Below are positions 1-5,050 of a DNA stretch of 5,575 bases, piece after piece. The stretch is from an uncultured Clostridia bacterium (lineage in GTDB: Bacteria > Bacillota > Clostridia > Christensenellales > Aristaeellaceae). Under the pieces are notes generated by a model, which did no database searches, had not been told where the DNA came from, and saw only the letters and a list, made by a program, of their open reading frames with translations. Every line of letters begins with the position of its first letter. The first letter of the stretch is position 1. A program made the translations under genes and the position numbers. The stretch is from positions 1 through 5,575 of the forward strand of contig CANQGC010000202.1 in the NCBI GenBank assembly GCA_947600345.1, given 5' to 3'.

Positions 1-67
1 CCTTGACCATCTTTTGATGGCCTGTTTTCCTATGCCCTTTTCGCGCGCTTCGTGTCTGCTTGCAGTT

Positions 68-799
68 TCAAACTTCCTCCTCTTCCCGCGCCAGCGCGCG
101 CAGGTGGTCCATCAGCGCGTCAAAGTCTCCGTGGGGCCAGCGGCCGATATCTTCGCCCCGTTTGTTGATGAGGCAGGGGGTCAGCAGGAATACCTTCATG
201 CCCAGCGTCTCGGCGATCATGTCCTCGTGGGCGTCGTTGCCGACCATCAGGCAGGCCCCGGCGGGCACGCCCAGCGCCGAAACCACGTCCTGGTAGTAGT
301 CCGGATTGGGCTTGCAGTGGGTAGAATTCTCGTAGGTGGTGTAGAGCTCGAACATGTCCACGTCCAGCCCGGCCCAGCGCGCGCGGTTGCGCGTCGCTAC
401 GTCGGGGAAGAGGGGGTTCGTGGCCAGCGCCACGCGGAAGTCCAGCGCCTTGCAGAGCTCCACCGTCTCCCGCGCCTTGGATGTGTAGCCGCAGACCGAT
501 TGCGCTTGGTTGAACTCGTTGGCGTAGAACTCGTCGAAGAGCGGCTTGTCCGCGTAGACGCGCTCGCCAAAGATGCTGGCGAACTTCGCCCAGAAGGCGT
601 CCTCGTTGCTTCGGCTGCCGTCGTTCCGGACCATCGCGGCCGTCCCAGCCCATATGCCGTCGATCAGCGCCCTGGCGTCGGCGTAGCCGCGGGGCGCGGC
701 CTTCTGCGCCAGGAGTTGGAAGTAGCAGCCGGTGAATGTGTCCATGTCCATCGGCAGCAGCGTTCCGTCCAAATCAAAGAGTATCATTTCCGTGCGCAT
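68..799 (-). CDS. HAD-superfamily hydrolase (phosphatase-like)
   Basis: This is a predicted cytoplasmic 243-residue HAD hydrolase, probably a phosphatase acting on a small phosphorylated metabolite; the substrate cannot be read from the sequence. The four HAD motifs are in order. Motif I is DLDGT at residues 9-13, with nucleophile D9 and acid/base D11. Motif II is ATNP, with T127. Motif III is the lysine in HCKPNPDYY (K163). Motif IV is GNDAHED, with Mg2+-binding D189 and D193. Residues between motifs I and II form a predicted alpha-helical cap. There is no signal peptide or membrane segment. The ATG at 799 is chosen because GGAGG lies 5 nt upstream. The reading frame stays open to a TTG at 865, but that TTG lies inside the -35 box of the gene's own promoter. 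The length is normal for the family and all key residues are present. The family call is secure; the specific function is open. Confidence 0.93.
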   Translation of the reverse strand: MRTEMILFDLDGTLLPMDMDTFTGCYFQLLAQKAAPRGYADARALIDGIWAGTAAMVRNDGSRSNEDAFWAKFASIFGERVYADKPLFDEFYANEFNQAQSVCGYTSKARETVELCKALDFRVALATNPLFPDVATRNRARWAGLDVDMFELYTTYENSTHCKPNPDYYQDVVSALGVPAGACLMVGNDAHEDMIAETLGMKVFLLTPCLINKRGEDIGRWPHGDFDALMDHLRALAREEEEV

Positions 800-804
800 G
801 GCTT

Positions 805-809
805 CCTCC
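805..809 (-). promoter_or_regulatory. Ribosome binding site of the HAD hydrolase
   Basis: On the minus strand GGAGG is followed by 5 nt and then the ATG at 799. This fixes the start at MRTEMILFDLDGT and rules out the second ATG at 787, whose spacing would be about 17 nt. Confidence 0.8.
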
Positions 810-835
810 GTGTTTCCATCCGAGCTTTCCAAAGC

Positions 836-865
836 ATTATACCATCCTCGTGCGCGGGGTGTCAA
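836..865 (-). promoter_or_regulatory. Sigma-A promoter of the HAD hydrolase
   Basis: On the minus strand a perfect TTGACA (865-860) is followed by an 18-bp spacer and a perfect TATAAT (841-836). The predicted transcription start is near 829, giving a leader of about 30 nt. A short palindrome, GCTTT-2 nt-AAAGC (824-835), directly abuts the -10 box and covers the expected start site, so it could be an operator. Having its own promoter means the gene need not be co-transcribed with the zinc-ribbon gene upstream. Confidence 0.85.
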
Positions 866-873
866 ACATGATT

Positions 874-901
874 CAGCGCAGCGCCGGAAGGCGCTGCGCT
901 G
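874..901 (-). terminator. Strong hairpin after the zinc-ribbon gene, probable terminator
   Basis: A perfect 12-bp GC-rich stem (874-885 pairing with 890-901) closes a 4-nt loop, read as TTCC on the minus strand. It starts 20 nt after the stop codon of the zinc-ribbon gene and ends 9 bp before the -35 box of the HAD gene, the usual place for a terminator between two same-strand units. The following minus-strand bases, AATCATGTTTGA, are only moderately T-rich. It is therefore not a textbook intrinsic terminator and could act instead as a 3' stabilising stem. Confidence 0.6.
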
Positions 902-920
902 TCGCGTGGGATGCCGGGAA

Positions 921-1796
921 TCAGAGCTTGCCGCTGAGCTCCATCACGTACTCCTTGTCCGTGGTGGTGGTGAGCTTCGCGCTGAAGCCGGTCCGGTCGC
1001 AGTATTCGGTATTGTTGGTGACCATCTTCGACAGCTGGGTCCGGGCGTAGCTGGGCGTGATGGTGTTGTCCAGGGCGTACATCGTCGCGGCCAGCGCGCC
1101 GAGGGCGCGGGTGTTGTCCGCGGAGCCCACCTCAAGCTGCACGGTGGCAGTGCCGGAGCGAATGACCTCGGAATCCGGAACGAGCACCAGCTGAAGCGAA
1201 TACCAATCCTGGAAGCTATAGGTGTTGACCATGTCTCCGGAAGTGCTCGTGTCGCTGGACTGGAGCGTCAGCGATTCGCTGTACTTGAGCTTGGACATGG
1301 CCCAGTCGAAGCCCACGGTGAAGTCGTTCAATCGCACGCCGGTGAGGTTCGACGAGCTGTTGATCGCGATCGGCGTGGTCTCGGGAGCCGCGGGCGCCGT
1401 CTCAATCGCGCCGTCTGCGTCCCCCGCGTCGCTCAGGGGCTGGTCCAGCGGAACGCCGGGCTCGTCGGTGGCTTCCACCGCCTGCGAGCCGCTCGAACCG
1501 GTATCATCCGCGGCGCTGCCCCTGCCGCCGATCAGGTTGAAGATCAGTATCAGCGCGAGAATCAGCACCACCGCGGCGGCGGCGATCCAGGCCCAGAGCG
1601 GCAGGCCGAAGCGCCGCTCGGTGAGCGCGTCCAGGAAGGAACCGAAGGGATTCCTGCGCCTGCGCCGGTAGGGCGAGGGGGATACCCGACTCGATGACGC
1701 CGTGTGATAGATCGCGCCACACTCCGGACACTGATACGCGCCGTTGCGCAAGCGGTCACGCTCGTCGAGTTCCAGGCCACATTCTCTGCACCGCAT
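921..1796 (-). CDS. Zinc-ribbon, single-pass membrane protein of unknown function
   Basis: The product has 291 residues and no function I recognise. A short zinc ribbon sits at the N-terminus: C3-x2-C6 and C23-x2-C26. A basic stretch follows (RRRRR, 44-48), then one hydrophobic segment at about 67-89 (from LWAWIAAAAVV to IFNLIGG). An Asp/Ser/Glu/Pro-rich linker runs from about 92 to 146, and a mostly polar domain of about 145 residues completes the protein. The basic residues before the membrane segment place the zinc ribbon in the cytoplasm and the large C-terminal part outside. Similar zinc-ribbon/TM/extracytoplasmic layouts occur in many Bacillota proteins annotated only as zinc-ribbon proteins. 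I chose the ATG at 1796 because AAGGGGG lies 8 nt upstream. A TTG at 1802 is possible and would add two residues, but lies only 2 nt from that G-rich motif. The gene is divergent from the phosphate transporter and has its own promoter. There is no sign of truncation. Confidence 0.85.
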   Translation of the reverse strand: MRCRECGLELDERDRLRNGAYQCPECGAIYHTASSSRVSPSPYRRRRRNPFGSFLDALTERRFGLPLWAWIAAAAVVLILALILIFNLIGGRGSAADDTGSSGSQAVEATDEPGVPLDQPLSDAGDADGAIETAPAAPETTPIAINSSSNLTGVRLNDFTVGFDWAMSKLKYSESLTLQSSDTSTSGDMVNTYSFQDWYSLQLVLVPDSEVIRSGTATVQLEVGSADNTRALGALAATMYALDNTITPSYARTQLSKMVTNNTEYCDRTGFSAKLTTTTDKEYVMELSGKL

Positions 1797-1835
1797 CGTC
1801 AAAGCCCCCTTCGTCTCCTATTCCTTCTTTATTAT

Positions 1836-1865
1836 ATTTTACGAGATCGTCATGTTTTATGTCAA
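1836..1865 (-). promoter_or_regulatory. Sigma-A promoter of the zinc-ribbon gene
   Basis: On the minus strand a perfect TTGACA (1865-1860), an 18-bp spacer and TAAAAT (1841-1836) form a good promoter. A TATAAT overlaps just downstream (1836-1831) but would need a 23-bp spacer. Two runs of T on this strand (1891-1886 and 1882-1878) lie upstream of the -35 box, where an UP element would sit. The expected leader is about 33 nt and contains the G-rich ribosome binding site. Confidence 0.75.
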
Positions 1866-2016
1866 TAGCGCGGGGAGAAAAACCGAAAAAACGTCGCATT
1901 CTATGCAAAAATGGAAGGCATTTTCGACCAAATCCGCGTATAAATTTGCACAAACCGAGGCGCGGGTTGCCTTAACCGGGATTTGAGAATCCTCAGACGT
2001 GCCGTTTACCGCGGAA
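1866..2016. other. AT-rich divergent intergenic region with no gene seen
   Basis: This is the middle of the 260-bp region between the divergent zinc-ribbon and transporter genes. It is clearly more AT-rich than the coding DNA and holds A-tracts at 1878-1882, 1886-1891 and 1907-1911. I see no ORF with a ribosome binding site, no RNA gene and no clear phosphate-regulon box. A TATAAA at 1939 has no matching -35 element. Confidence 0.5.
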
Positions 2017-2025
2017 TGCTATGAT
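2017..2025 (+). promoter_or_regulatory. Extended -10 promoter candidate of the Na+/Pi transporter gene
   Basis: TG-C-TATGAT (2017-2025) matches the extended -10 form TGnTATAAT with one mismatch. No good -35 hexamer is seen 17-18 bp upstream, which is tolerated in extended -10 promoters. Transcription would start near 2032, leaving a leader of about 25 nt with the ribosome binding site. The assignment is tentative. Confidence 0.45.
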
Positions 2026-2045
2026 GGGCGCAAACGAGATGAAGA

Positions 2046-2051
2046 GGGAGG
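2046..2051 (+). promoter_or_regulatory. Ribosome binding site of the Na+/Pi transporter gene
   Basis: GGGAGG ends 5 nt before the ATG at 2057. It selects MGIENVLSLIGG as the start over the in-frame ATG codons at 2021, 2024 and 2039. The first two overlap the proposed -10 box. Confidence 0.8.
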
Positions 2052-2056
2052 ATACC

Positions 2057-3886
2057 ATGGGAATCGAGAATGTATTGTCGCTCATCGGGGGCCTGGCGCT
2101 GTTTCTGTACGGCATGAGCGCGATGGGCGCGGCGCTGGAGAAGTGCGCCGGGAACCAGCTGAAGTCGATCCTGACCCGGCTCACGTCGAGCCGTTGGAAC
2201 GGCTTCTTGCTGGGGTTGGGCGTGACGGCGGTGATCCAATCCTCGTCGGCGACGACGGTCATGGTCGTGGGCTTCGTAAACTCCGGGCTGATGACGCTGG
2301 ACCAGTCGGTGTACGTCATCATGGGCGCGAACGTCGGCACGTCGGTGACCTCGTGGCTCCTGAGCCTGGCGGGCGTGAGCGGAAGCGCCTGGTACGTGGC
2401 GATCTTCAAGCCTGCGACGTTTACGCCGGTGCTGGCGCTGGCGGGCACCATGCTGCTGCTGTTCGCGAAGCGCAGGAGGTACAGGGACGCCTCGGGGATC
2501 CTGCTGGGCTTCTCGGTGCTGATGTTCGGCATGGAGATGATGTCCGGCGCGGTGAAGCCGCTGGCGGAGCTTCCCCGGTTCGCGCGGCTGATGACGGCGT
2601 TCGCGAATCCGGTGCTGGGCGTGCTGGCCGGGGCGCTGCTGACGGCGGTGATCCAGTCCTCGTCGGCGTCGGTGGGCATACTGCAGGCGCTGTCGATGAC
2701 CGGCGGCGTCACCTGGGCGGCGGCGGTCCCGGTCATCATGGGCCAGAACATCGGCACCTGCGCCACGGCGCTGATCTCCTCCGTGGGGGCCACGAAGGAC
2801 GCGCGCCGGGCCTCGGTGGTGCACCTGGCCTTCAACGTCGTGGGCACGGCGGTCTGGCTGGCGGCCTTCTGCGCGGCGACGGCGCTGTTCCGCCTGCCGC
2901 TCGCCGCGATGCCCATCAACCCGCTGGGCATCGCGATCGCCCACTCGGCCTTCAACCTGCTCTCCACGGCCACATTGTTCCCCTTTGGCAGCCGGCTTGC
3001 GGCGCTGGCGCGGGCCATCGTGCCCGAGGGCAAGGGGAGCGGCGGCGTGATTTCGCTCGACGAGCGCCTGTTCGTCACGCCGAGCGTGGCGCTGGAGCGG
3101 GCGCACGGGGAGCTGCTGCAGATGGCGCAGCGGAGCGTGGACGCGATGAACCGCTCCATGGACCTGCTGTTTCGCTACGATCCCGCCGACGCCCAGCGGG
3201 TGATGGAGGCGGAGGAGCGCGCCGACAGCGATGAGGATCAGCTGGGAAGCTACCTGGTGAAGCTCGCCGCCCACCCCATGAATGAGGGCGACAGCCGCGA
3301 GCTCTCCAAGTATCTGCACATGATCGGGGATCTGGAGCGGCTGAGCGACCACGCGGTGAACCTGGTGGAATCCGCTCAGGAGATCGATGAGAAGCGGCTG
3401 GCCTTCCCGGCGAGCACCCGGGAGGAGCTCGGCACCATCATCGCCGCGGTGCGAGAGATACTGTCCATCGCGCTCAGCGCGCTGTGGGACGAGAACCTGG
3501 AGGAGGCCGGGCGAGTGGAGCCGCTGGAGCAGGTGATCGACGCGCTCAACCGCGCAATTCGCGACCGCCAGATCGGCAGGCTCACCCAGGCCACGTCCAC
3601 CATCGAGATCGGATTCGTGATATCGGACATACTGACCAACCTGGAGCGCGCGGCCGACCACTGCTCCAACCTCGCCGTGGCGCTGATCGAGACCGCCCAC
3701 AACAGCTTCGACGTGCACGAATATCTGAGCGGCGTGGAGAGCCGCAGGGACTACCGCGAGGCCTTCGAGGGCTTTATGGAGCGCTATGCGCTCGCGAATC
3801 TGGAGGATGAACAGAAAGAAGACCGAAGTATGAAAATGGATAGACAAAAGGGAGATAACATCGCCAATTTTACGACTGAAGTTTGA
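2057..3886 (+). CDS. Na+/phosphate cotransporter family protein with C-terminal PhoU-like domain
   Basis: This 609-residue integral membrane protein belongs to the bacterial NptA/YjbB-type Na/Pi cotransporter family. The membrane part (about 1-320) contains the two family repeats. Each has a QSSS signature (QSSSATT at 61-67, QSSSASV at 200-206), followed by a Gly-Asn motif (GANVGTSVTS at 90-99, GQNIGTCATA at 229-238). In this family the QSSS motifs form the substrate and Na+ site. Residues about 340-580 are a helical PhoU-like domain with both signature helices: DLERLSDHAVN (425-435) and NLERAADHCSN (528-538). Family members move inorganic phosphate; some, such as E. coli YjbB, are linked to export, so the direction here is uncertain. 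The PhoU part may couple transport to phosphate status. No pst or pho genes are nearby. The last 25 or so residues are AT-rich in sequence, lie outside the PhoU fold and run into a repeat array that supplies the TGA stop. Confidence 0.95.
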   Translation: MGIENVLSLIGGLALFLYGMSAMGAALEKCAGNQLKSILTRLTSSRWNGFLLGLGVTAVIQSSSATTVMVVGFVNSGLMTLDQSVYVIMGANVGTSVTSWLLSLAGVSGSAWYVAIFKPATFTPVLALAGTMLLLFAKRRRYRDASGILLGFSVLMFGMEMMSGAVKPLAELPRFARLMTAFANPVLGVLAGALLTAVIQSSSASVGILQALSMTGGVTWAAAVPVIMGQNIGTCATALISSVGATKDARRASVVHLAFNVVGTAVWLAAFCAATALFRLPLAAMPINPLGIAIAHSAFNLLSTATLFPFGSRLAALARAIVPEGKGSGGVISLDERLFVTPSVALERAHGELLQMAQRSVDAMNRSMDLLFRYDPADAQRVMEAEERADSDEDQLGSYLVKLAAHPMNEGDSRELSKYLHMIGDLERLSDHAVNLVESAQEIDEKRLAFPASTREELGTIIAAVREILSIALSALWDENLEEAGRVEPLEQVIDALNRAIRDRQIGRLTQATSTIEIGFVISDILTNLERAADHCSNLAVALIETAHNSFDVHEYLSGVESRRDYREAFEGFMERYALANLEDEQKEDRSMKMDRQKGDNIANFTTEV

Positions 3887-3961
3887 AATAGAGAGACCGA
3901 AGTATATTTAAATAAGACTAAAGTTTGAACAATGCGGCGAGATTCAGACCTGAGTTTGCGG
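3821..3961 (+). repeat. Helically phased array of five short direct repeats
   Basis: A GACYGAAGTWT-like element starts at 3821 (GACCGAAGTATGAAA), 3874 (GACTGAAGTTTGAAA), 3895 (GACCGAAGTATATTT), 3916 (GACTAAAGTTTGAA) and 3947 (GACCTGAGTTTG, the most diverged). Start-to-start distances are 53, 21, 21 and 31 bp, each close to a whole number of 10.5-bp turns. The GACC...TAT and GACT...TTT forms alternate over the first four copies. The array covers the last codons of the transporter gene and the 104-bp space before the convergent kinase gene. Copy 2 contains the transporter stop codon. The DNA is much more AT-rich than its surroundings. Function unknown. Confidence 0.65.
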
Positions 3962-3983
3962 CTGCCTCCTCTGGGGGCAGCCG
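3959..3983. terminator. GC-rich hairpin between convergent genes
   Basis: An 8-bp perfect stem (CGGCTGCC at 3959-3966 with GGCAGCCG at 3976-3983) sits between the convergent transporter and kinase stop codons, 7 bp past the kinase stop on the minus strand. It could end transcription from either side. Neither strand shows a clear T-run after the stem, so intrinsic termination is not certain. Confidence 0.5.
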
Positions 3984-3984
3984 A

Positions 3985-4026
3985 TGCGGATCAGCGCTCG
4001 AATTCCTCGCCGGTGCGGATCAGCGC
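3985..4026 (-). repeat. Short direct repeat at the 3' end of the kinase gene
   Basis: The 13-mer TGCGGATCAGCGC occurs at 3985-3997 and 4014-4026, 29 bp apart. On the coding strand the inner copy encodes Ala-Leu-Ile-Arg (274-277). The outer copy is read in another frame and contains the TGA stop. Confidence 0.6.
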
Positions 4027-4845
4027 GGGGAGCATGCGCTCGTAGTCCACGCCGTACCAGCGATGGTCGGGGCAGCGCATGGAGTTGCGGATGCACTCGA
4101 AGGTGAAGTCCGCGGCGGCGCGCGCGGCGCGCTCCACCCGGCCGCACTTGATGTAGAGCCCCACGAAGGCGGAGGCGAACACGTCGCCCGAGCCGTGACA
4201 GGCGAGCTCCAGCTCCTCGTGGGGGTACTCGAAGCCGTCGTCGCCCACGCAGATCAGGCCCGTCTCCCCGCCGGGGAAGCGGCAGCTGGTGATCAGCACG
4301 TTCCGCAGCTCTCCCCGCAGCAGCGCGGCCGAGCGCTCCGCGAGCATCGCGCTGTGCGCCGCGTCCTCGCCGTAGGGGACGTCCAGCAGGAAGCACGCCT
4401 CGGTGACGTTGGGCAGTATGATGTCCGCCCGGGCGCAGAGCCCGCGCATGGCGCGCACGTAGTCCGGGCCGAAGCCGGTGTACAGGCGACCGTGATCCCC
4501 GAACGCCGGGTCGAGCACCACGCGCACGCCGGGCCTTCGAAACAGCTCGATGAAGCGCGCCGCCAGCTCCACCAGCTCGACGCTGCCCAGGTATCCGATG
4601 TAGATGGCGTCAAAGCGCAGCTCCATCCGCCGCCAGTGATCCAGTATGCGCCCGGCCTCGGGGGCGAAGTCCAGGAAGGTGAACTCCGAAAAGGCGGTGT
4701 GGGCGGAGAGTATGGCCGTCGGCAGCACGGCGGCCTCCGCGCCCAGCGCGGGCAGCACGGCCATCGCCACGCCCAGCGAGCAGCGGCCCACGCAGCTCAG
4801 ATCCTGTATCACCGCGACGCGCGGAGTGCATGCGGTCTGTGTCAT
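3991..4845 (-). CDS. Pyridoxal/pyridoxamine kinase (PdxK/PdxY-like, ribokinase superfamily)
   Basis: This is a predicted cytoplasmic kinase of 284 residues that phosphorylates pyridoxal, pyridoxamine or pyridoxine with ATP in vitamin B6 salvage. The N-terminus, IQDLSCVGRCSL (13-24), and LPTAILSAHT (41-50) are typical of the pyridoxamine kinase branch common in Clostridia. DPAFGDHGRLYTG (112-124) matches the pyridoxal-kinase DP.MGD.G.LY signature, and PNVTEA (145-150) matches its PN..EA motif. The anion-hole and catalytic motif is GSGD (218-221), with D221 as the expected base; the usual GTGD has Ser for Thr here, a mild change. Length is normal. I chose the ATG at 4845; GGGATGG ends 6 nt upstream as a modest ribosome binding site. 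A TTG at 4860 would add five residues. Family membership is firm, but the preferred B6 vitamer and the choice between pdxK and pdxY naming are not. It is convergent with the transporter gene. Confidence 0.92.
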   Translation of the reverse strand: MTQTACTPRVAVIQDLSCVGRCSLGVAMAVLPALGAEAAVLPTAILSAHTAFSEFTFLDFAPEAGRILDHWRRMELRFDAIYIGYLGSVELVELAARFIELFRRPGVRVVLDPAFGDHGRLYTGFGPDYVRAMRGLCARADIILPNVTEACFLLDVPYGEDAAHSAMLAERSAALLRGELRNVLITSCRFPGGETGLICVGDDGFEYPHEELELACHGSGDVFASAFVGLYIKCGRVERAARAAADFTFECIRNSMRCPDHRWYGVDYERMLPALIRTGEEFER

Positions 4846-4881
4846 TCCGATCCATCCCAACTCTCGTTATTTTACCTCCCC

Positions 4882-4910
4882 AGTATAGCAGCGCCATGTT
4901 GCGTTTGCAA
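4882..4910 (-). promoter_or_regulatory. Sigma-A promoter of the pyridoxal kinase gene
   Basis: On the minus strand TTGCAA (4910-4905), a 17-bp spacer and TATACT (4887-4882) form a good promoter. The predicted start is near 4875. The GGGGAGG right after the -10 box would then be at or before the transcript start, so it is probably not the ribosome binding site. The leader is about 30 nt. Confidence 0.7.
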
Positions 4911-4964
4911 GCGCGCCGCTTTGCGTTGAAATATGGGAAAGCTTCCGACTTTGTTGTGATCCGC

Positions 4965-4994
4965 GGGACAGGGGCGGACCGGTTTATGTATAAT
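4965..4994 (+). promoter_or_regulatory. Promoter of the peptidoglycan-binding gene
   Basis: A perfect TATAAT (4989-4994) lies 18 bp after GGGACA (4965-4970), a -35 box with 4 of 6 consensus bases. Transcription would start near 5001, giving a leader of about 50 nt. The promoter is divergent from that of the kinase, with about 54 bp between the two -35 boxes. Confidence 0.65.
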
Positions 4995-5005
4995 AGGAAG
5001 GTAAA

Positions 5006-5018
5006 ATGATGGCATCAT
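5006..5018 (+). promoter_or_regulatory. Palindrome at the start of the leader, operator candidate
   Basis: ATGATG-G-CATCAT is a perfect palindrome with 6-bp arms and a 1-bp centre. It begins 12 bp after the TATAAT box, about where transcription starts. The position suits a repressor site, but no regulator is known and a chance match is possible. Confidence 0.35.
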
Positions 5019-5019
5019 C

Positions 5020-5036
5020 CGCGGGCCCGGCCCGCG
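5020..5036 (+). promoter_or_regulatory. GC hairpin just before the ribosome binding site
   Basis: CGCGGGC (5020-5026) pairs with GCCCGCG (5030-5036) across a 3-nt loop, an all-GC 7-bp stem. It ends 2 nt before the GGAGG at 5039-5043. In the mRNA it could limit ribosome access or stabilise the 5' end. No T-run follows, so it is not a terminator. Confidence 0.45.
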
Positions 5037-5050
5037 ACGGAGGCGGCTTT

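Noticed and set aside
7..20. Small inverted repeat CCATC-TTTT-GATGG near the left edge
   Set aside because: The stem is only 5 bp, no clear T-run follows on either strand, and the flanking sequence is cut off, so a terminator cannot be supported.
14..871. Open frame of 285 codons on the plus strand over the HAD gene
   Set aside because: The composition is Arg/Val/Gly-rich without domains, and the minus-strand frame carries all four HAD motifs.
1939..1944. TATAAA as a -10 box for the transporter gene
   Set aside because: No -35 hexamer lies 16-18 bp upstream, and the site is more than 100 bp from the start codon; the extended -10 at 2017-2025 fits better.
2006..3847. Long open frame of 613 codons antisense to the transporter gene
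   Set aside because: It is an antisense shadow typical of GC-rich coding DNA: the translation is low-complexity (runs of R, H, Q, G), has no recognisable domain, and the sense frame is a clear transporter.
3821..3961. CRISPR array reading of the GACYGAAGT repeats
   Set aside because: The repeats are about 11-15 bp, imperfect, with spacers of about 6-40 bp, and no cas genes are present.
4846..4860. TTG at 4860 as the kinase start
   Set aside because: It is possible, but the nearest GGAGG is 14 nt away and probably lies at the transcript start. The ATG at 4845 still leaves a complete kinase N-terminus.
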